From assembly GCF_031348265.1 (NCBI RefSeq), contig NZ_CP133771.1:3782001-3846000 (forward strand): a stretch of 64,000 nucleotides of DNA, given 5' to 3'. A program made the position numbers and the translations under genes. Under the pieces are notes generated by a model. The model was not told where the DNA came from. It searched no databases and worked only from the letters and a program-made list of their open reading frames with translations. Shown one piece after another: positions 1 to 8,217 of the stretch (positions are counted from its first letter, which is position 1; each line of letters starts with the position of its first letter). Source of the DNA: Streptomyces collinus. Lineage in GTDB: Bacteria > Actinomycetota > Actinomycetes > Streptomycetales > Streptomycetaceae.

Positions 1-1
1 C

Positions 2-283
2 CCCGGCCACCACGACAACGACAGGGTCTGTCCACGCTGCGCCGAACCACTGATCCACGTCGGCTCCGCCTTCGCGGCACCCAAGAGGCGGGACACCGCC
101 GGCTGGCGCACCCTGTCCGTACTGCTGCACGCCGGTGTGCGCTTCCACAAGAGCTGCTGCGGCGGCCCCGGCTACCGCCCACGGACCCTCGGCGAGGTGC
201 GCGAGCGGATGGCGTACGCCCGGACCACCGGAGAACCATTCGCTCAGGCGCTGGTCCGCCGCGACCTGCCCTGGCAGCCCTGA
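2..283 (+). CDS. Cys/His-rich hypothetical protein, 5' end outside the window
   Basis: An open frame runs in from the left edge (frame 2) and stops with TGA at 281-283, giving 93 residues of a C-terminal part. Codons show the GC-rich third positions of real Streptomyces genes. The fragment has a CPRC pair near its start, then HAGVRFHKSCC further on, so one CxxC plus a later H/CC could bind zinc. No start codon is visible because the gene begins before the window. I do not recognise the family. It is followed by about 150 bases (284-431) in which I see nothing. Confidence 0.55.
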   Translation, partial: PGHHDNDRVCPRCAEPLIHVGSAFAAPKRRDTAGWRTLSVLLHAGVRFHKSCCGGPGYRPRTLGEVRERMAYARTTGEPFAQALVRRDLPWQP

Positions 284-431
284 AAGCAGGGGGCGTTGCG
301 CAGCGCCGCCGCAGTGGCGTTGACGTCGTCGATCGTCCCTGTGTTGCGGCCCGGACCGGGCCCGGTGCGTTTGCGTACCGGTCTGCGGAACGGCGGGGAC
401 CGGGACCTCGGGGAAGCCGAGGCCTCCGGCC

Positions 432-678
432 CTGCACACCTTCATCGGCGGTACTCCGGACACCCCGCAGGCCCTGCGCTCGCGCCACCGGCGCATCACC
501 GCGGGCTCTCCCGATCCGGCCGTCTCGTGGCTGAACTGGCTCGGCCGGCAGCCGGTGGACGCCGTCGTCGCTCATATCCACCCCGAGCATCGGGAGTCCG
601 CAGCCGTCCGCCGGGCTCACACCCACCGACGAATGGCACGACGGTGAGCTCCGACGGCACCTGAGCGTCGGGCGATAA
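432..678 (+). pseudogene. Relic of a GNAT-family N-acetyltransferase (internal deletion plus frameshift)
   Basis: Frame 3 reads LHTFIGGTPDTPQALRSR and continues to VSWLNWL, the N-terminal part typical of a Streptomyces GNAT acetyltransferase. It then jumps directly to GRQPVDAVVAHIHPEHRESA, the C-terminal part. The roughly 50-residue acetyl-CoA-binding core expected between them is missing. Near 618-622 the frame is broken. Reading resumes one frame over as LTPTDEWHDGELRRHLS and ends at TAA 676-678, the usual family C-terminus. Two independent lesions make function unlikely. The family call is from remembered sequence patterns, not a search. No start codon can be assigned. Confidence 0.6.
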
Positions 679-799
679 CTGCGACACCGTTCAGGTGATG
701 CCAGCTGACCACGCCATGGGCGCTACACCATGTGCGAGCGCTTCGCATGACATATCCCGAAGAACCGCGACACCTGCCGTGCGAGTGCCACAGTGAGCC

Positions 800-1273
800 G
801 TGACCTCGACAACGTTCCTGCCGTTCCTCGGCGTTGTGCTCGGTGGCCTCGTGTCGACCCTGGCCCAGTACTCGTTGGGCCGTGCTTCGGAGCGGGCCGA
901 AGTGCGGCGGAGCTCTCGTGAACGCGCCGAGGCGCGTCGCAATGAACGCGTCGCCCACCTCGTCGACTTCCTGTCCGCGGTGCAGGAAGCCGAGCGCGTC
1001 GCCGTGGACCGCTACCACCACCACCTGGCCGACGAGCAGTGGCAGGCCCGGGCGAAACAGTCCATCGACAGGATGTGGGTGGCGCAGAAGACCATCCACA
1101 TGCTGTGCGCGTCCGAGGTGAACGAGTCGGCACGCCGTCTGGCCTACGACGTCCAGGACGTGATCAGAAAGGGCCCCGACGACCCGGAAGAGCCGCAGGA
1201 CGAGAAGGTCTGGGCCTATATCCGCCCCAGCCGCAGGGCGTTCCTCGACGTCGTGCGCGACCACTTGGAGTAG
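800..1273 (+). CDS. Small membrane-anchored coiled-coil protein, unknown function
   Basis: The 157-residue product has one hydrophobic segment at residues 5-25, then a charged helix rich in Arg and Glu (about 28-50), then a mainly helical cytoplasmic part. The layout, a short N-terminal membrane anchor followed by a long Arg/Glu helix, matches the protein at 25560-26168, and the two may be distant relatives. The start is GTG at 800; no strong ribosome site is visible, so the start is uncertain. Positions 679-799 upstream hold nothing I can name. The stop lies 27 bases from the convergent gene at 1300. Confidence 0.6.
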   Translation: MTSTTFLPFLGVVLGGLVSTLAQYSLGRASERAEVRRSSRERAEARRNERVAHLVDFLSAVQEAERVAVDRYHHHLADEQWQARAKQSIDRMWVAQKTIHMLCASEVNESARRLAYDVQDVIRKGPDDPEEPQDEKVWAYIRPSRRAFLDVVRDHLE

Positions 1274-1299
1274 CCGCCGGCGGGAAGGCCCTGGGCGCT

Positions 1300-1701
1300 C
1301 TAGCCGTGCAACCAGCTGTCGTAAGGTGCGGCATCCACGAGGTGGTACAAGCCGAATGCGGCAGCGCCCAGGACAAGCAGGAACAGCCCGGAGCGCAGGA
1401 ACAGCGGCCCCGCAAGGGTCAATGCAGCGCCCTGCGTCGTGACGGTGCCCCAGTCCCGCAGACGCCGGACGTCTCCCGCACTGGCCCACCAGAAACCGGC
1501 ACCGACCACAAGAAAGAACGCACCGAAGAGGCCCACAGCACTGAAGACGGCCAGGAATTCCTCTCGATCGCTGTGACCATCGATACTCAAGGTCACCACC
1601 ATGAGCGGTACCACGCCCAGCAGGCCGAACGTCACCGCTCGCCGCGCGACGTGGACCGGCCGCAGCCGCGGCAGCAGCACGCCGTCTTGATCCACACCCA
1701 T
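1300..1701 (-). CDS. Small integral membrane protein, unknown function
   Basis: A 133-residue product beginning MGVDQDGVLLPRL with three hydrophobic stretches (about 23-38, 55-75 and 100-120) separated by short charged loops. This suggests a three-helix membrane protein. The ATG at 1699-1701 is the first start that removes a Ser/Arg/Pro-rich upstream extension that looks non-coding. It sits head to head with the PQQ fragment at 1737 and converges on the gene ending at 1273. No family recognised. Confidence 0.55.
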   Translation of the reverse strand: MGVDQDGVLLPRLRPVHVARRAVTFGLLGVVPLMVVTLSIDGHSDREEFLAVFSAVGLFGAFFLVVGAGFWWASAGDVRRLRDWGTVTTQGAALTLAGPLFLRSGLFLLVLGAAAFGLYHLVDAAPYDSWLHG

Positions 1702-1736
1702 GGCCAGCACACTATCTCTGGGCGAAAACTCGCCCC

Positions 1737-2117
1737 ATGAGGGATAGCCACGCACCCCCCGCCACGCGTCTGATCTCCGTGTCCTGGCAGGGCAAGGCCT
1801 CGGCCCACTCGCTGACCACGGGAAAGACCTTGTGGACCCGCCCGGCGGGCGTCGAGATGCCCGACCAGGACACGATGCAGGAGTTCGCCTCGCCCGTGGC
1901 GTCGAAGAGGCAGGGGGTCGTGTACTTCCTCGGCTCGGACGGAGAGCTGTCCGGACTCGACCTGCGTACGGGGAAGCAGGTCTGGCGCGGTCACGCCGAC
2001 CTCGGCAAGCCGCGGCCCGGGATCGCGGACAGGCCCCAACTCCTGCTCTACGAGGATGTACTGGTCGCCCGGAACGGCAGCAAGCTCGTCTCCCTGCTGC
2101 CGCGGACCGGCGGCTGA
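1737..2117 (+). pseudogene. Truncated PQQ-type beta-propeller fragment
   Basis: The 126-residue frame contains two PQQ-like blade motifs, ending in TGKTLWTRPAG and TGKQVWRGHADLG. Each is the GxxxW pattern seen in BamB-like and AfsK-type propellers. A working propeller needs about six to eight blades, and nothing upstream of 1737 continues the family; there the opposite strand encodes a membrane protein. It is therefore probably the 3' stump of a longer secreted or kinase-linked propeller protein. It could be expressed from the ATG at 1737, but a two-blade product should not fold normally. A strong hairpin terminator follows at 2153. Confidence 0.5.
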
Positions 2118-2152
2118 CCCGGGCGACTGGCCCAGGCGACCGGTCCAAGGAT

Positions 2153-2193
2153 CCCGGGCCGGGGAGGGAGTGGCGCTTCCTCCCCGGCCCGGG
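2153..2193 (+). terminator. Strong rho-independent-type hairpin after the PQQ fragment
   Basis: Perfect 15-bp inverted repeat: CCCGGGCCGGGGAGG at 2153-2167 and its complement at 2179-2193, with an 11-base loop. It lies 35 bases after the stop at 2117 and has only a short T run, as is usual in Streptomyces. The rest of the 2118-2555 gap holds the xylanase control region. Confidence 0.7.
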
Positions 2194-2318
2194 GTTTGCG
2201 TTGGCGACACTCGGCGGAGCCGTCCGGCGGGGAGCGGCCGACGGTCGCCGTCACCCGGACGAGCTGCGGGCGAGACGGGCCGCAGTGTGGTCCCGGCTTG
2301 ATCCATCCGGAAACACTC

Positions 2319-2329
2319 CGAAACATTCG
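2319..2329 (+). promoter_or_regulatory. Candidate operator 1 for the xylanase operon (CGAA-N3-TTCG)
   Basis: CGAAACATTCG is a palindrome with CGAA/TTCG arms around three bases, 227 bases before the xylanase start. A second copy with the same architecture is at 2440. Streptomyces xylanase genes are known to carry palindromic CGAAA/TTTCG-type elements for xylose-responsive repression, so this is a plausible but unproven operator. Confidence 0.4.
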
Positions 2330-2439
2330 ATGAGCGGAACCCTGCCCTCCGCGCGTGAATGAGAGGAACTTGAGCCCTCGGAGGGAATAACCACCCTCAA
2401 ACAGCAGAAATTCACCACGCCCGACAGCGGCCCCGGTGC

Positions 2440-2450
2440 CGAACATTTCG
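2440..2450 (+). promoter_or_regulatory. Candidate operator 2 for the xylanase operon (CGAA-N3-TTCG)
   Basis: CGAACATTTCG, same arms and spacing as the copy at 2319. It is followed by CGAAACTCTTG at 2461 and by two overlapping TTGACA hexamers (2469-2474 and 2476-2481) that could serve as -35 elements, so it sits where a repressor could block initiation. Confidence 0.45.
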
Positions 2451-2555
2451 CAACGACCGCCGAAACTCTTGACAGTTGACAGGGCCCGGCCAACACTCCC
2501 GGATGACAGAGCTCCCCCATCGACCCACCCCACGAGGACGAGGAGGAAGCACCCC

Positions 2556-3233
2556 ATGAAGAAGTCATCCGGCCGTTTCCGGCTGCTCATCAGCAGCACC
2601 TGCACCATGCTGCTGGTCGCGGCGGCGGCCCTCACCATGCCGGGCACCGCCCACGCCGACACCGTCGTCACCAGGAACCAGACGGGCACCGACAACGGCT
2701 ACTACTACTCGTTCTGGACGGACGCGCCGGGCACGGTCTCCATGACGCTGTCCTCCGGCGGCAGTTACAGCACGTCCTGGCGGAACACCGGGAACTTCGT
2801 CGCCGGCAAGGGCTGGAGCACCGGCGCCCGCCGCACCGTGACGTACTCGGGCTCGTTCAACCCGTCCGGCAACGCCTATCTGACCCTCTACGGCTGGACG
2901 GCGAACCCGCTCGTCGAGTACTACATCGTCGACAACTGGGGCACCTACCGGCCCACGGGCACGTACAAGGGCACCGTCACCAGCGACGGCGGCACGTACG
3001 ACATCTACAAGACGACGCGGTACAACGCCCCGTCCGTCGAGGGCACGAAGACCTTCGACCAGTACTGGAGCGTGCGCCAGTCGAAGCGGACGGGCGGCAC
3101 CATCACGGCCGGCAACCACTTCGACGCGTGGGCCCGGGCCGGGATGCCCCTGGGCAACTTCAAGTACTACATGATCATGGCGACCGAGGGGTACCGGAGC
3201 AGCGGCAGCTCCAACATCAGGGTGGGATCGTGA
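2556..3233 (+). CDS. Secreted GH11 endo-1,4-beta-xylanase
   Basis: Hydrolyses the beta-1,4-xylan backbone outside the cell. The 225-residue product starts with MKKSSGRFR, a hydrophobic segment and an AHA-type signal peptidase site near residue 40. A single GH11 jelly-roll domain follows. Family landmarks are [13 protein letters not shown] with the nucleophile Glu at about residue 121 and [12 protein letters not shown] with the acid/base Glu at about 211. There is no carbohydrate-binding module, so it is a short, XlnB-like form. The ATG at 2556 follows a GAGGAGGAAG ribosome site; starts further upstream would put non-coding sequence before the signal peptide. Its stop overlaps the start of the deacetylase gene. 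Control is likely through the palindromes at 2319 and 2440. Confidence 0.93.
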   Translation: MKKSSGRFRLLISSTCTMLLVAAAALTMPGTAHADTVVTRNQTGTDNGYYYSFWTDAPGTVSMTLSSGGSYSTSWRNTGNFVAGKGWSTGARRTVTYSGSFNPSGNAYLTLYGWTANPLVEYYIVDNWGTYRPTGTYKGTVTSDGGTYDIYKTTRYNAPSVEGTKTFDQYWSVRQSKRTGGTITAGNHFDAWARAGMPLGNFKYYMIMATEGYRSSGSSNIRVGS

Positions 3234-3910
3234 CGGCGAAGCGCGTGCTGACCGCCCTCGCGGCGACGGCGGCCGCGGCCCTCACGGTCACGGCCACCAC
3301 GACCTCGACCGCCGCTCCGGCCCGGGCCGCCGCGTGCGGGGCCGGCTACGTCGGACTCACCTTCGACGACGGCCCGTCCGGCAACACGACGAAACTGCTC
3401 GGCGCGCTCCGGCAGAACGGCCTGCGGGCCACCATGTTCAACCAGGGGCAGTACGCGGCAGCCAACCCATCCCTGGTCCGGGCCCAGGTGACGGCCGGCA
3501 TGTGGGTCGCCAACCACAGCTACACCCATCCGCACCTGACCCGGCTGAGCCAGGCGCAGATCGACTCCGAGATCTCCCGCACCCAGCAGGCCATCGCCAA
3601 CGCGGGAGGCGGCACACCGAGACTGTTCCGCCCGCCGTACGGCGAGACGAACGCGACGGTGAAGTCGGTCGCGGCCCGGTACGGCCTGACCGAGATCATC
3701 TGGCACGTCGACTCGCAGGACTGGAACGGCGCGAGCACCGAGTCGATCGTCCAGTCCGTCGCCCGCCTCACCAACGGCCAGATCATCCTCATGCACGACT
3801 GGCCGGCCAACACCCTGGCGGCGGTCCCCCGCATCGCCCAGACCCTGGCGTCCCGAGGCCTGTGCGCGGGAACGATCTCCCCGCAGACGGGCCGCGCGGT
3901 GGCCCCCTGA
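3230..3910 (+). CDS. Secreted CE4 polysaccharide deacetylase (acetyl-xylan esterase type)
   Basis: Removes acetyl groups from xylan (or chito-oligosaccharides) so that the xylanase can reach the chain. The 226-residue product has a signal peptide ending around ARAAA and a NodB domain. Its metal and catalytic motifs are GLTFDDGPS (Asp pair), NHSYTHPHL (two metal His), RLFRPPYGE and ILMHDW. The GTG start at 3230 overlaps the xylanase TGA (GTGA), so the two are translationally coupled. The xylanase-plus-CE4 pairing matches the xlnB-axeA operon known from S. lividans, favouring acetyl-xylan esterase over chitin deacetylase. Unlike AxeA as I remember it, there is no cellulose-binding module at the C-terminus. 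Confidence 0.9.
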   Translation: MTAKRVLTALAATAAAALTVTATTTSTAAPARAAACGAGYVGLTFDDGPSGNTTKLLGALRQNGLRATMFNQGQYAAANPSLVRAQVTAGMWVANHSYTHPHLTRLSQAQIDSEISRTQQAIANAGGGTPRLFRPPYGETNATVKSVAARYGLTEIIWHVDSQDWNGASTESIVQSVARLTNGQIILMHDWPANTLAAVPRIAQTLASRGLCAGTISPQTGRAVAP

Positions 3911-3957
3911 AAGCCCGGCGCGACGGCACCCCATCTGCCGTCGCGCCGCAGGCGGTG

Positions 3958-5199
3958 CTAGCGGGACGGCCCGGGGCCCGCGGCTCCGCCACCGCTGTCC
4001 GCATGCCGTTCCGACGCCACCCTGAGCAGAATCTCCCGCAGCGCCTCCCGGGTGCGCCCCCGGGTCTTCACCGCATGGCAGTTGGGGCAGAGGGCCACCA
4101 TCTGACTCGGGTGGTCGCGGCCGCCCCGGGTGAGGTCCACGACGTGGTCGACCTCGAGGATCGGATGGTCGTCGTCGGTCACATCGGCTGGCTGGCCGGT
4201 GCAGTCGGGGTTCTCGCAACGGCCCCGGCTGCGGCTCAGGACCAGGAAGCGGGCGGTCCGGGAACGGATCGGGCGGCGGGTGGTGCCGGTGCCGCGGCGG
4301 CCGTGGGTCCGCGCTTCCCGCTCCTCGACCAACGCGCAGCCGCGTTCGTACTCGGCGGCCGTGAGGAGCCACCGCTCCGGCGTGCGACCGGCCCCGGTGT
4401 CCGGCTCGGCCGGATCGATGCCGGCCAGGCCCACCTCGGTGAGCAGCGGGGTCGGGTCGAGGCCCTCGAAGAAGGTGCCCAGGAGTTCGTCGAGGACGGC
4501 GAGACGGGTCACGGCGGAGTGCCGGAACAGCTCGTGCACGGGCTCGGCGAGGCCGCCGCGGGGTTGGTTGGTGTCGAACCAGCGCTTCACCCTCGCGTCG
4601 CCGTGGGCGGTGGTCACCGGTTCGGTGAAGTCGCGCAACTCCCAGACGCCGTCGTGGTGGAGGGACGCGATCGGGTAGTCCGGGCGCGGGCGTTCCCCCC
4701 GCAGACCGTGCCGCTGCAACAGCAGCTTGAGGGCGGCCTCGGTCTCGGTCCAGGGCAGGAGGCGGGGTTCGCCGCGGTGTGCTCGTCCCATGGCCCACAG
4801 CAGCGCGATCGGCTTGTACAGGGCCCGGTGGTTCGCGGAGCGGTTGACCTTCAGGTGGGTGATGCGATGGATCAGCTCGTCGTGGTCCGGATGGTCCGGC
4901 CCGTCCTCCGCCGGCCCCTCCGCGACGACGTCGAAACCGAGGCGCTGGAGGAAGCGGGCAGCGTGGTCCGCCCCGCCGGAGAACCCGGGTGTGCTGGGGG
5001 TCAGGGGGAGTTCACCGGGCAGGAAGCCGTGTGCCGCGCCGACGATCGCCTTCGAGTCGTACTGCCCGCCCTCGTGCACCAGCAGGTAGCGACGCGCAGG
5101 CCGGAACCCGTACGCCTTCAGAAAGGCCTCACGCCCGAGCCGGTCGCACTCCTCGATCGCCTTCTCGATCTCGACGCGCGATATGTCCGAGAGAGCCAT
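3958..5199 (-). CDS. ScoMcrA-like type IV restriction endonuclease: head, sulfur-binding domain, HNH
   Basis: Predicted to cut incoming DNA carrying a modification, probably phosphorothioate. The 413-residue protein has three parts. Residues 1-95 (MALSDISRVEIEKAI, then VHEGGQYDSKAIVGAAHG) match the ScoMcrA N-terminal head. Residues about 110-260 (LYKPIALLWAMGRA, EPRLLPWTE, DGVWELRD) match the DNA sulfur-binding domain. Residues 327-381 form an HNH nuclease with CxxxxC (RCENPDC), LEVDHVVDL and CPNCHAVK. S. coelicolor ScoMcrA also has an SRA domain between the last two parts; none is seen here. ATG 5199 was chosen because the preceding codons look non-coding and AGGG lies 10 bases upstream. It converges with the deacetylase and has no modification genes beside it. 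Confidence 0.82.
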   Translation of the reverse strand: MALSDISRVEIEKAIEECDRLGREAFLKAYGFRPARRYLLVHEGGQYDSKAIVGAAHGFLPGELPLTPSTPGFSGGADHAARFLQRLGFDVVAEGPAEDGPDHPDHDELIHRITHLKVNRSANHRALYKPIALLWAMGRAHRGEPRLLPWTETEAALKLLLQRHGLRGERPRPDYPIASLHHDGVWELRDFTEPVTTAHGDARVKRWFDTNQPRGGLAEPVHELFRHSAVTRLAVLDELLGTFFEGLDPTPLLTEVGLAGIDPAEPDTGAGRTPERWLLTAAEYERGCALVEEREARTHGRRGTGTTRRPIRSRTARFLVLSRSRGRCENPDCTGQPADVTDDDHPILEVDHVVDLTRGGRDHPSQMVALCPNCHAVKTRGRTREALREILLRVASERHADSGGGAAGPGPSR

Positions 5200-5323
5200 G
5201 ACGGGCACCCTACGGGACGGGACCGACAGCGCAGGGACAGCCGGGATGCGGGCACTTGAGGGCATGTCGTACTTGAGTACGCGTGCTCATGACGCTCCCC
5301 GCGCCGCCCCCGATGCTGGGCGT

Positions 5324-5806
5324 ATGACGAATCGGGGAATCGTGGCGGCCGGGGCAGCGCTCGTCGGCGGGGTGCCTGTGGCCGCCTGGGGGCTGATGGG
5401 GCAGCAGAACTACGCCGGGCTGCCGGCAAGCGAGCTGGACTACGCGTTCCAGCCGTGGGACATCGGGGACGGCGTGGCCGCGGTCGCCGGGGGGCTCGCG
5501 CTGGTGCTGGCGGTGGCCGGTGCGGTGGTGCTCGTGCGGCGCTCCCTGCGCGGGGCGATGGACCAGCGTTGGTGGGGGGTGCTCGGGCCGCTGGTGGCGC
5601 TCGGGCTCATGGCCGGTGTGGGGTGGCGGATCCTGACCGCGGGGGGCATCGGAGCCAACATCGGAGCCGGGCTGCTGATCATCTTCGGTACACCGATCGC
5701 CGCCGGGCTGCTGCTGTGGTCCCTGGCGTGGGCGTTCTGGCTCGTCACCCAGGGCCGCGGACGCGAGGGCGGCGCGGAGTGGGGTGTCGCCTCCCGCGGG
5801 ATGTAG
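5324..5806 (+). CDS. Four-helix integral membrane protein, unknown function
   Basis: The 160-residue product begins MTNRGIVAAGAALVGG. Hydrophobic segments lie at about 5-25, 48-72, 85-103 and 110-140, with a short charged tail, so it is an inner-membrane protein. The start at 5324 was preferred because it begins directly with the first membrane helix; no good ribosome site is visible, so the message may be leaderless. No family recognised. It is divergent from the restriction gene. Confidence 0.7.
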   Translation: MTNRGIVAAGAALVGGVPVAAWGLMGQQNYAGLPASELDYAFQPWDIGDGVAAVAGGLALVLAVAGAVVLVRRSLRGAMDQRWWGVLGPLVALGLMAGVGWRILTAGGIGANIGAGLLIIFGTPIAAGLLLWSLAWAFWLVTQGRGREGGAEWGVASRGM

Positions 5807-5850
5807 CGACCGCGGGGTGCAGCGACCGCGGGGTGCAACGCCCGCGGGGA
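5806..5850 (+). repeat. Short direct repeat GCGACCGCGGGGTGCA
   Basis: Two exact copies of a 16-base unit (5807-5822 and 5823 onward with a change near the end) and a third degenerate copy follow directly after the membrane-protein stop. This looks like slippage duplication. Nothing else is seen in 5851-5970. Confidence 0.5.
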
Positions 5851-5983
5851 CGGCGGCCGTGCGGGCCGTGGCCGAAACTCCACGGCCGGGCGGCGGCGGG
5901 AGGGACAACACCCATACCCCACCTGGAAGTTCGCCTAGGTTGGTGAGCCGGTCCCCCTTCCCCGCCCCCCAGGAGGCCCCGCC

Positions 5984-6787
5984 GTGTCCGACGACCGTCT
6001 GCGCGACCGCATCGACACCTCCAAGCCGCACTCGGCCCGCTTCTGGAACTACTTCGTCGGCGGCAAGGACAACTACGAGGTCGACCGCGAGATCGGCGAC
6101 CAGATCAAGTCGATCTTCCCGGGCCTCGTCGACGTGGCGGTCACGAGCCGCCGCTTCCTGGGGCGGGCCGTCGAGTACCTGGCCGGTGAGCAGGGCGTAC
6201 GGCAGTTCCTGGACGTCGGCACCGGGCTGCCCACCGCCGACAACACCCACGAAGTGGCCCAGCGCGTCGCTCCGGACGCCCGGATCGTCTACGTCGACAA
6301 CGACCCCATCGTGCTGGCCCACGCCAACGCCCGCCTCACCAGCACCGCCGAGGGCAGGACCGCGTACCTGGACGCCGACCTGTACGACCCCGAGGCCGTC
6401 CTGAAGGCCGCCGCCGGCACGCTCGACCTCTCCCGGCCGGTCGGCCTGATGGTCCTCAACACCCTCGGCCACGTCGCCGACTACGAGCAGGCACGTGAGC
6501 TGGTACGGCGGCTCATGGCCGGGCTGCCGTCCGGCAGTCACCTGGTGATCAGCGACAGCACCGCGACCAGCGAGGGCATGATCGCCGCGTCGGAGGCGTA
6601 CAACGCGAGCGGTGCGGTGCCGTACTACGTCCGGCCGGTCGCCGAGATCGCCGGGTTCTTCGACGGGCTGGAGCTGGTGGAGCCGGGGGTGGTGCGGGTT
6701 CCCGAGTGGCGACCGGAGGCTGGCGGTGACGCCGGTTCCGGTGACAGCTCCGTGGATGCGTACTGCGGGGTGGGGCGGAAGGCGTAG
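5984..6787 (+). CDS. SAM-dependent methyltransferase, DUF574 (PF04672) family
   Basis: The 267-residue protein shows the DUF574 signature TSKPHSARFWNYFVGGKDNY at residues 13-32, then a Rossmann SAM-binding motif FLDVGTGLPTADN (about 78-90) and an acidic loop VYVDNDP. Family members are abundant in Streptomyces. Some act in natural-product pathways or as orphan genes of unknown substrate, and nothing next to it points to a substrate. The GTG at 5984 is set by a perfect AGGAGG at 5971-5976. It is monocistronic in appearance. Confidence 0.88.
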   Translation: MSDDRLRDRIDTSKPHSARFWNYFVGGKDNYEVDREIGDQIKSIFPGLVDVAVTSRRFLGRAVEYLAGEQGVRQFLDVGTGLPTADNTHEVAQRVAPDARIVYVDNDPIVLAHANARLTSTAEGRTAYLDADLYDPEAVLKAAAGTLDLSRPVGLMVLNTLGHVADYEQARELVRRLMAGLPSGSHLVISDSTATSEGMIAASEAYNASGAVPYYVRPVAEIAGFFDGLELVEPGVVRVPEWRPEAGGDAGSGDSSVDAYCGVGRKA

Positions 6788-6830
6788 GCGCGGCGCGTGG
6801 GCCGTGGCCCGGTGCGGCGGGGTGGGGGCC

Positions 6831-6853
6831 GGTCGCGCAGTTCCCCGCGCCCC
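6831..6853 (+). repeat. Dispersed intergenic repeat (core CGCGCAGTTCCCCGCG), copy 1
   Basis: A 23-base stretch identical, in reverse complement, to 43124-43146. A degenerate second copy follows in the same orientation at 6881-6903 (GCGCAGTACTCCGCAC core). I recall this element as common between Streptomyces genes. Function unknown. Confidence 0.65.
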
Positions 6854-6996
6854 CCAGAAGGCGCCTCGCCGCACAAGCCCCGTCGCGCAGTACTCCGCAC
6901 CCCCGGACACGGCACCCCCGGCCCGTCCCCCGTCCCCCGTCACCCGTCCGGGCCGGTCATCCCGGCTCTCCACCACCTCCACGCGATAATCAGGGC

Positions 6997-7680
6997 ATGC
7001 CCGACCCCCTCCCCGTCCCCGAGCCCACCGGCCGGCTTCTCGGTGATCTGCTGGCGGTGGGTGAGGCCTACTCCCTCGTCCTCGCCGGCGGGTACGCGAC
7101 TCAGGCGCACGGGCTGGTGGAGCGGACCGGGCCGGACGTGGACCTGGCGACCGAGCACCCGGCCGCGCTGGAGGCCGTCGCGGACGCGGTCCGCAGCGGG
7201 CTGGTGGAGCGCGGCTGGCTGGTGCAGACCCTGGAGGCCGGGCCGCTGTCCGCCCAGTTCCTCGTGACGGACGCGCCGAGCGGCGTGGAGTGCGAGGTCG
7301 CCCTCCACAAGGAGGTGCTGTGGCGCCCGGCCGTGGAGACGGAGCTCGGTCCGGCGCTCTCCCTCGACGACCTCGTCGGTACCCGAGTGCGGGACCTGGC
7401 CGACCGCGGACTCGCGCGCGACCTGGTCGACGTACACGCCGCCTCGGCCCGCTGGAGCCACCCCGAACTCGAAGAACTCGGCCGCCGACACGCCCCCGAC
7501 GCCTTCGACCTCACCGACCTCCAGGCCCGGCTGACCGGCACGGACTGGCTCGACGACAGGGCGTTCACCGGGGCCGGCCTCGACGCCCCGGCCGTCGCCG
7601 GGCTGCGCCGCTGGGCCCAGGAGTGGGCCGACGACATCGCCGAGCGCCTCATCGAGGGCGAGGCCCCGGACGAGGAGTGA
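6997..7680 (+). CDS. AbiEii/AbiGii-type nucleotidyltransferase family protein
   Basis: A 227-residue protein with a nucleotidyltransferase-fold start: VLAGGYATQAHGL (GG motif, about 27-40) followed by GPDVDLATE, whose Asp-x-Asp pair would bind metal. In characterised systems the AbiE toxin transfers nucleotides and is paired with an AbiEi antitoxin. No antitoxin gene is adjacent: the upstream gap holds repeats and the downstream gene is MarR. It may be a domesticated or housekeeping relative. The start at 6997 is the first ATG; only a weak CAGGG site precedes it. Confidence 0.72.
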   Translation: MPDPLPVPEPTGRLLGDLLAVGEAYSLVLAGGYATQAHGLVERTGPDVDLATEHPAALEAVADAVRSGLVERGWLVQTLEAGPLSAQFLVTDAPSGVECEVALHKEVLWRPAVETELGPALSLDDLVGTRVRDLADRGLARDLVDVHAASARWSHPELEELGRRHAPDAFDLTDLQARLTGTDWLDDRAFTGAGLDAPAVAGLRRWAQEWADDIAERLIEGEAPDEE

Positions 7681-7718
7681 CCCCGGCACCGCGACAGACC
7701 GGTCGGTACCCTGACCCG

Positions 7719-8210
7719 ATGGGGAACGGGGCAGCCGGACAGGTGGGGGTCGTCGCCGCGCTGGTGCGTGCGGCGTTCCTGGTCGACGGTGTGTACGCGG
7801 AGGCCAGCCGGGCGTACGGACTGACGCCGCAGCAGGGGCAGTTGCTGTGTGTGCTGCTGGCCCGGCCGTACGGCATGAGCGAACTCGGCGAGACGCTCGG
7901 GCTGGCGAAGTCGAGCCTGACCGGGCTGGTGGACCGGACGGTGCGGCGAGGGCTGGTACTTCGGGAGGCCGACCCGCGCGACGGACGGGCCGTGCGCGTG
8001 GGGCTGACGGACCAAGGAGCCGCGCTCGCCGAGAAGTTCTACGTCGAGACCTGCCGCCGCATGGAGGCCCTGCCGTCCGGGCTGAGCGGCTCCGAGCGGG
8101 AGCGGCTGGCCGTTCTGCTGTCGAGGGTCGTCGTGGACAACGAGGTTCCCGAGGTGTTCGTGGAGGCCCCGGCCGTCCCCGTTTCCGTCCCCGGCGACTC
8201 CCCGTCCTGA
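7719..8210 (+). CDS. MarR-family transcriptional regulator
   Basis: A 163-residue winged-helix protein. Features are the dimerisation helix (residues 5-30), LTPQQGQLLCVL, MSELGETLGLAKSSLTGLVDRTVRRGLV as recognition region, and the wing READPRDGRAVRVGLT with the Asp-x-Arg of the MarR family. The ATG at 7719 follows a region with an 8-bp GACCGGTC palindrome at 7697-7704 that could be an autoregulatory half of an operator. It lies 38 bases after the AbiEii-like gene, so it may be cotranscribed with it. It converges with the MFS gene at 8218, whose control seems to belong to the ArsR-like gene instead. Confidence 0.88.
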   Translation: MGNGAAGQVGVVAALVRAAFLVDGVYAEASRAYGLTPQQGQLLCVLLARPYGMSELGETLGLAKSSLTGLVDRTVRRGLVLREADPRDGRAVRVGLTDQGAALAEKFYVETCRRMEALPSGLSGSERERLAVLLSRVVVDNEVPEVFVEAPAVPVSVPGDSPS

Positions 8211-8217
8211 GAGCCCC

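Noticed and set aside
7697..7704. GACCGGTC palindrome before the MarR gene as an operator
   Set aside because: Only 8 bp with no second half; too short to list as a separate site.
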